NCBI GenBank assembly: GCA_037976565.1
Contig: CP137668.1
Coordinates: 2,004,261-2,068,260 of the forward strand
Direction: 5' to 3'
Length of the DNA: 64,000 bases
Source of the DNA: Mesocentrotus franciscanus
Lineage: Eukaryota > Echinodermata > Echinoidea > Camarodonta > Strongylocentrotidae
Part shown: piece by piece, positions 61,901-64,000 of the stretch
Layout: each line of letters begins with the position of its first letter
How positions within the stretch are numbered: position 1 is the first letter of the stretch
The notes under the pieces: generated by a model
What the model was told of the DNA's origin: nothing
Seen by the model: the letters and a program-made list of their open reading frames with translations, nothing else
Databases searched by the model: none
Translations under genes and position numbers: made by a program

Positions 61901-63802
61901 TGATTGTATTTCTTTTTCTTTTTAGATTGTGAAGCAGGGGTCAGGACCAAAGGTGCCAGATTGTTTCCAGAGAACACCCAAGAAACTCAATATCCCTTCG
62001 AGTGGACAGATCCTGGCTGTATCTGTTGATTTTAGAGGTATAGTATGGACATAGTTGTACCTTGAATGAACTTACACTGACTCTAATCTTTTAGGTATAC
62101 CTGCTGAATATGAACTTTAATTGTATGTTTGCCACTCAATGTAGAGCTTGTGTTCCATATTTTGTGTTCTTGAAAAAAAAAACTGTTTTATCTACAGCTT
62201 CCAAATTAATCTAGAGATCCCTTTTTATAAACAAGTACATTTAATACAGTATAGGCTTGCGGGTGCACCATGTGAGAGAGAGGGAGGATTGAGGAGTTCT
62301 GAAAAGAACTCTCTGTATTCTTTCTTGAGGGTGTGTAGTCCTGAAAAGGACTGTTGGTGTAGTCTTGAAAAAGACTGTTGGTTATCTTTCTTTCTTAGCT
62401 TATAGTTCTAAGGAGAACTATAGCGCTTGGAGAGGATGAGTAGCGGGAGTGGCTCCACGTTTCGAACAGGTTGACTATCCGTCGTCAGGAGTACATTTAA
62501 GTCGTTATAATAAGTGGTCCAATTTTCAAATATGAACGTAAATTGGTTTCTTTTAATTTAAAAAGCATTTGTAACGCACTATGCAATTATATTTTTAAGT
62601 GTGTGCTGATGTCCATGTCAGCAAACTTGACACATTAGGCTGTGTATTATACACTACATACATCTTTTATGGATTACAAAGAGTTAATGTCTTGATGATG
62701 TCTTTGTTCTATCAGGTGTCCATGTTCTTGTCAAGGTGAGATCAGAGCTGCTGTACCAGCTCTATGAGCTCTGCTCCAGTCGACCTACAACAGAGAGTCC
62801 CTTTCCTACAGACACCAATGCTTTCATGGGAAAGAGCATTGATAACATCAGACTGCACAACCCTGGCAAGGTAAGGATCACCTTATATGAACACCTCTCT
62901 GACTTACAGCAGCAATACGAACTTGAGTTAATTACGTAATGAGAAAAGTTGGGTTTTGAGTTTCTTTTTGAAAGTTTGTTTGGTGTTACATAGGCGGAAA
63001 TGTTGTGGTAGTGCATTCCATTCTTTACAAGAAAGATAGTGGTAGTGTAAATGGTTGTTATAAATGATCAGGTTGATGAGTGCTGTTGGGTGTGTATGAG
63101 GAATATGGATGGAGCAAGGTGTAGCTTGATTATCATCAAGTATTGAAGTACAGTAGGGTTTTCATAAAGTTAGTCACCTTTTTAAACATTTCAATTTCAC
63201 AAACCATGAATAATTATAGGCTTACAGTGCTATTATTTGCAACTTGGTTTGTTTTGAAAGTTCTTGAAAAGAATGATACATAGTTTATCTTTGTTTAAAT
63301 GTTGAAGAGAATGTATTCAGAATGTATGCAGACCTACTGTCATGTTCTTAGAGTGAAGTATGTGTATATATCATATACACTGGTCATGATGTATTAACAT
63401 GTATATTACCTTATTCTTTAAACAAATCAAATCCACATATAGACAGTAGAGTGAATAAACAATTTTTTTCAAGATTATGATTGGATAGTTGAAAGAGACC
63501 AGCTGTAGTTAATCTCAGATAATGATTAACGTTTAGATTGGACAGTTTTGCACAATCCTAAACACATACAAGCATTGATTTTAAACCAACCTTGTTTTAT
63601 TCAGGACTCAGTGACCCTTCTCCAAGATGGGAACAACACCTTGTATCCACTGGCTAAGACAGCTACTGTGACTATCAGAGATCCTAACTGGGTAGATCTT
63701 CCACCCATACGCAGTCTGAGCATTGGTGTGCACCATCTCCCTCATCCTGGACAGTCTACTAACATCAAGAGCAAAGCTGCTATCATGGTCATGGCCATAG
63801 AG
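49376..63802 (+). CDS. UBR5: UBR5/EDD/hyd E3 ubiquitin-protein ligase, 5' part (18 exons, incomplete)
   Basis: UBR5 is a very large (vertebrate form about 2,800 residues) nuclear and cytoplasmic HECT-type E3 ligase of the N-degron, chromatin and DNA-damage pathways. Eighteen GT-AG exons give 2,700 coding bases, 900 residues, with every junction in phase. Recognised segments: N-terminal [31 protein letters not shown] and [11 protein letters not shown] (first RCC1-like strands, residues about 54-75); the UBA domain at about 189-232 ([19 protein letters not shown] to [14 protein letters not shown]); an acidic and Ser/Arg-rich linker; [20 protein letters not shown] (RCC1-like); [10 protein letters not shown] in a phospho-rich linker; and VVFVEDI...[24 protein letters not shown] and [11 protein letters not shown]. 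The UBR zinc finger, MLLE and catalytic HECT domains are outside the window. Start 49376 matches the family; 49358 adds six residues in frame. Confidence 0.95.
49906..50410. mobile_element. 505-bp MITE in UBR5 intron 1, 6-bp target duplication
   Basis: It starts GTAACTCCAGGGAGCCGGAG and ends CGACGCCTCCCTGGAGTTAC. The complementary arms are about 120-140 bp and include TAACGGTAGTGATTATAA / its complement. CAGTAG is duplicated at 49900-49905 and 50411-50416. The centre holds a short CCATGTTG / CAACATGG hairpin, a YY1-like AACATGGCGG (50164-50173) and an NRF1-like TACGCATGCGCGG (50182-50194). No open frame. Confidence 0.8.
51456..51883. mobile_element. 428-bp MITE in UBR5 intron 1, 9-bp target duplication
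   Basis: The ends TAGCCTCTTGTCGATGGCCC and GGGCCATCGACAAGAGGCTA are perfect 20-bp complements. The arms extend about 115 bp through GGCGAGCGAAGCGAGC and GAGGGCCTCTTAACAAGTGA. TTCTCACAC is duplicated at 51447-51455 and 51884-51892. No transposase frame. The duplication length suggests a Mutator-like element, unproven. Confidence 0.85.
52215..52259 (+). CDS. UBR5: UBR5 exon 2
   Basis: Residues 21-35 ([15 protein letters not shown]) plus two bases. The acceptor is TTGACAACAG and the donor ATG|GTAAGT. It matches the R-L-R-E-x-S-E-K-L stretch that follows the start of UBR5 proteins. Confidence 0.9.
52776..52857 (+). CDS. UBR5: UBR5 exon 3
   Basis: Residues 36-63, ending [12 protein letters not shown], a strongly conserved UBR5 segment. 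The acceptor is ATTATTCAG and the donor GAG|GTAAGT. A second AG at 52782-52783 would break the frame. Confidence 0.92.
53236..53342. repeat. GAT/GATGAG-rich microsatellite in UBR5 intron 3
   Basis: GATGGTGATGATGCTGTTGA is repeated with GAT units. The Ser-rich minus-strand frame over it is spurious. Confidence 0.9.
53427..53509 (+). CDS. UBR5: UBR5 exon 4
   Basis: Residues 64-90 plus two bases. [15 protein letters not shown] matches the family, and a variable Ser/Lys-rich end follows. The acceptor is CTTGTGTAG and the donor AGAG|GTAAGA. Confidence 0.92.
53937..54071 (+). CDS. UBR5: UBR5 exon 5
   Basis: Residues 91-135 plus two bases. It is a Ser-rich low-conservation linker (SSLSSSSRP) with [12 protein letters not shown], corresponding to the variable region before the UBA domain. 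The acceptor TTTAGCAG is a NAGNAG tandem site, so one Ser/Gln-type codon may be included or skipped (53937 or 53940). Confidence 0.85.
54437..54674 (+). CDS. UBR5: UBR5 exon 6 (first half of UBA domain)
   Basis: Residues 136-215. A Gly/Arg-rich stretch ([18 protein letters not shown]) is followed by [20 protein letters not shown] and RELQRT, the first UBA helices. The donor follows ACA directly in phase 0. The RG-rich part could be methylated or bind RNA (inference). Confidence 0.95.
55016..56772. mobile_element. 1,757-bp foldback element in UBR5 intron 6, 8-bp target duplication
   Basis: It starts TAGGCCTGAGTC and ends GACTCAGGCCTA. Two arms of about 850-900 bp are near-complements (for example CCGTACCGTCATGAATGCAG at about 55619 against CTGCATTCATGACGGTACGG at about 56195). 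They are separated only by a short centre near 55900-55960. TGTAGAAC is duplicated at 55008-55015 and 56773-56780. The arms differ by scattered substitutions and small gaps. No transposase frame. The 8-bp duplication and TA(G/A)-type terminus fit a hAT-type non-autonomous element; the superfamily is inferred. Confidence 0.88.
56838..57072 (+). CDS. UBR5: UBR5 exon 7 (second half of UBA domain)
   Basis: Residues 216-293 plus one base. [18 protein letters not shown] completes the UBA domain. An acidic stretch follows, then [15 protein letters not shown], a conserved UBR5 signature. The donor is AGAG|GTAAAT. Confidence 0.95.
57395..57609 (+). CDS. UBR5: UBR5 exon 8
   Basis: Residues 294-365. 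It is Arg/Glu-rich ([19 protein letters not shown]), then a Ser/Gly linker, ending [13 protein letters not shown], which aligns with SLGEDLQWWPDK of vertebrate UBR5. The donor is AAAAG|GTAGGT. Confidence 0.93.
57961..58083 (+). CDS. UBR5: UBR5 exon 9
   Basis: Residues 366-406: [40 protein letters not shown]. This is an RCC1-like beta-propeller repeat of the N-terminal region. Phase 0 at both ends. Confidence 0.95.
58361..58690 (+). mobile_element. Non-LTR retroelement 3' tail in UBR5 intron 9
   Basis: A frame at 58395-58607 ends [20 protein letters not shown] and [10 protein letters not shown], the typical C-terminus of a CR1/RTE-like reverse transcriptase, followed by about 80 bp of untranslated tail. 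The copy at 62877-63175 matches it in reverse complement. This copy also carries an extra small inverted duplication of CACCTCTCTG near 58638-58670. Confidence 0.75.
58968..59078 (+). CDS. UBR5: UBR5 exon 10
   Basis: Residues 407-443: [20 protein letters not shown] and [13 protein letters not shown], the family's HHPR-FLGL...K segment of the RCC1-like fold. Phase 0 at both ends. Confidence 0.93.
59391..59548 (+). CDS. UBR5: UBR5 exon 11
   Basis: Residues 444-495 plus two bases. [16 protein letters not shown] and [12 protein letters not shown] match the conserved VDETLS..ASKLEH and VSLHCCALYTC blocks. The donor splits the Trp codon, TG|GTAAGT. Confidence 0.94.
59921..60032 (+). CDS. UBR5: UBR5 exon 12
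   Basis: Residues 496-533. It completes the Trp codon and reads [27 protein letters not shown]..., TAGTQ. The basic helix aligns with the MLEKARAKNKK segment. Flanking intron 12 starts with a CT-rich tract (60050-60155). Confidence 0.93.
60368..60755 (+). CDS. UBR5: UBR5 exon 13 (largest in window)
   Basis: Residues 534-662 plus one base. [20 protein letters not shown] and [19 protein letters not shown] form the last RCC1-like part. A low-complexity Thr/Ser/Ala and Lys/Asp linker follows, ending [14 protein letters not shown], which is nearly invariant in the family. The donor is CACA|GTAAGT. Confidence 0.95.
61070..61200 (+). CDS. UBR5: UBR5 exon 14
   Basis: Residues 663-706. Basic [11 protein letters not shown] (nuclear-localisation-like, matching KRRRSTP), then [20 protein letters not shown]. 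The acceptor is TTCCAAG|GG. The donor is AAG|GTAAGA. Confidence 0.92.
61515..61631 (+). CDS. UBR5: UBR5 exon 15
   Basis: Residues 707-745: [15 protein letters not shown] and [13 protein letters not shown], both conserved UBR5 blocks. Phase 0 at both ends. Confidence 0.94.
61926..62037 (+). CDS. UBR5: UBR5 exon 16
   Basis: Residues 746-782 plus one base: [18 protein letters not shown]. The donor is AGAG|GTATAG, slightly weaker than the others. Confidence 0.93.
62295..62422 (-). other. Array of four histone-type stem-loops in UBR5 intron 16
   Basis: On the minus strand there are three 16-nt hairpins with 6-bp stems and UUUC loops: AGTTCT-TTTC-AGAACT (62295-62310), AGTCCT-TTTC-AGGACT (62337-62352) and AGTCTT-TTTC-AAGACT (62361-62376). 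A fourth hairpin with a 9-bp stem and CCTT loop lies at 62401-62422. Stem size and loop equal those of the metazoan histone mRNA 3' stem-loop. No histone frame adjoins it. It is probably part of a mobile element. Confidence 0.6.
62451..62492 (-). other. Hammerhead-ribozyme-like motif
   Basis: The minus strand reads CTC-CTGACGA (62482-62488), a stem II-like segment, then GAAAC (62459-62463) and GTGGAG. CUGANGA and GAAA are the two core strands of the hammerhead, as in Penelope-like elements, with ACGT as a minimal stem III and CTC/GAG as stem I. The nucleotide after GU at the cleavage position appears to be G, which would block cleavage. Probably a decayed copy. Confidence 0.4.
62716..62870 (+). 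CDS. UBR5: UBR5 exon 17
   Basis: Residues 783-834: [20 protein letters not shown], then a Thr/Pro-rich stretch and [15 protein letters not shown]. The start aligns with KGVHAVLKTGNWVRYCIFDL of vertebrates; the middle is diverged. The donor AAG|GTAAGG is followed within six bases by a retroelement copy. Confidence 0.88.
62877..63175 (-). mobile_element. Non-LTR retroelement 3' tail in UBR5 intron 17 (inverted copy)
   Basis: Reverse complement of the 58361-58690 copy. TTACGTAATGAGAAAAGTTG, CAAGAAAGATAGTGGTAGTG and AGTACAGTAGGGTTTTCATA match it with few differences. It starts immediately after the exon 17 donor. Confidence 0.75.
63605..63802 (+). CDS. UBR5: UBR5 exon 18 (last complete exon in window)
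   Basis: Residues 835-900: [34 protein letters not shown], and [12 protein letters not shown]. These align with the vertebrate LRDGNGTIYPMAK, DPDWLDLPPI and KKKAAVIIMAVE segments. The donor is GAG|GTATGT in phase 0. The gene continues past 64000. Confidence 0.95.
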
Positions 63803-64000
63803 GTATGTTTATGCTTCTCTCTCTCTCTCTCTCTGCCCTCATCCCCCTTTTGTCTTTCTGTCTCTCCCTCTCTCCCTTTCTATTTTTGAATACACAATCA
63901 GAATTTAGGAGAAGCAGATACACCATCAGTTTTTGTGTTACTTTACTACAGGTTTCAATGAGAAAAACTGTTCAACATAAACCAAAAACAAACAAACTTG

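Noticed and set aside
62295..62422. A histone gene 3' end
   Set aside because: No histone reading frame adjoins the hairpins on the minus strand, the hairpins occur in series and the purine-rich downstream element is not evident.

Overview
The window is animal nuclear DNA: AT-rich, with long intergenic spaces, spliced genes with GT-AG introns, many microsatellites and many short non-autonomous transposons. Two protein-coding genes can be supported, both on the + strand. A CRH/DH44-type neuropeptide precursor, many tRNA-headed SINE fragments and foldback MITEs fit a marine invertebrate deuterostome, most likely an echinoderm such as a sea urchin. That placement is inference; no database was searched.

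Layout. 1-31.9 kb: no convincing gene. It holds three palindromic CRE sites near the left edge, tRNA-derived SINE pieces (about 1.7, 4.7, 17.4, 26.1 and 26.8 kb), a 130-bp MITE with a 9-bp target duplication (2.0 kb), a 671-bp foldback element with TA target sites (14.7-15.3 kb), smaller hairpin elements (11.4, 20.3, 23.5, 27.6 kb) and a decayed non-LTR reverse transcriptase fragment (21.6-22.3 kb). 31.96-39.65 kb: a two-coding-exon peptide-hormone gene. A secretory signal and linker lie in the first coding exon. The second encodes a 40-residue peptide flanked by KR and G-RRR. The two exons join in phase across a 7.25-kb intron. 39.65-49.1 kb: intergenic and very repeat-rich. It holds a tandem duplication interrupted by a younger insertion (42.8-43.8 kb), a microsatellite-filled block bounded by inverted repeats (44.9-47.5 kb) and a degenerate minisatellite (47.6-49.0 kb). 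49.36-63.8 kb and beyond: the 5' part of UBR5 (EDD/hyd E3 ubiquitin ligase). Eighteen coding exons with consistent phases encode about 900 residues, including the UBA domain and the N-terminal RCC1-like/beta-rich part. The UBR box, MLLE and HECT domains would lie past the right edge.

The two genes have unrelated roles (secreted peptide signalling and ubiquitin-dependent control) and nothing suggests joint regulation. The most unusual structure is in UBR5 intron 16 (62.29-62.49 kb). On the minus strand, four stem-loops, three of them with exactly the 6-bp stem and UUUC loop geometry of metazoan histone mRNA 3' ends and with compensating stem changes, lie next to a hammerhead-like core. UBR5 introns also carry a 1.76-kb near-perfect foldback element with an 8-bp target duplication, two MITEs with clean target duplications, and an inverted pair of retroelement tails.
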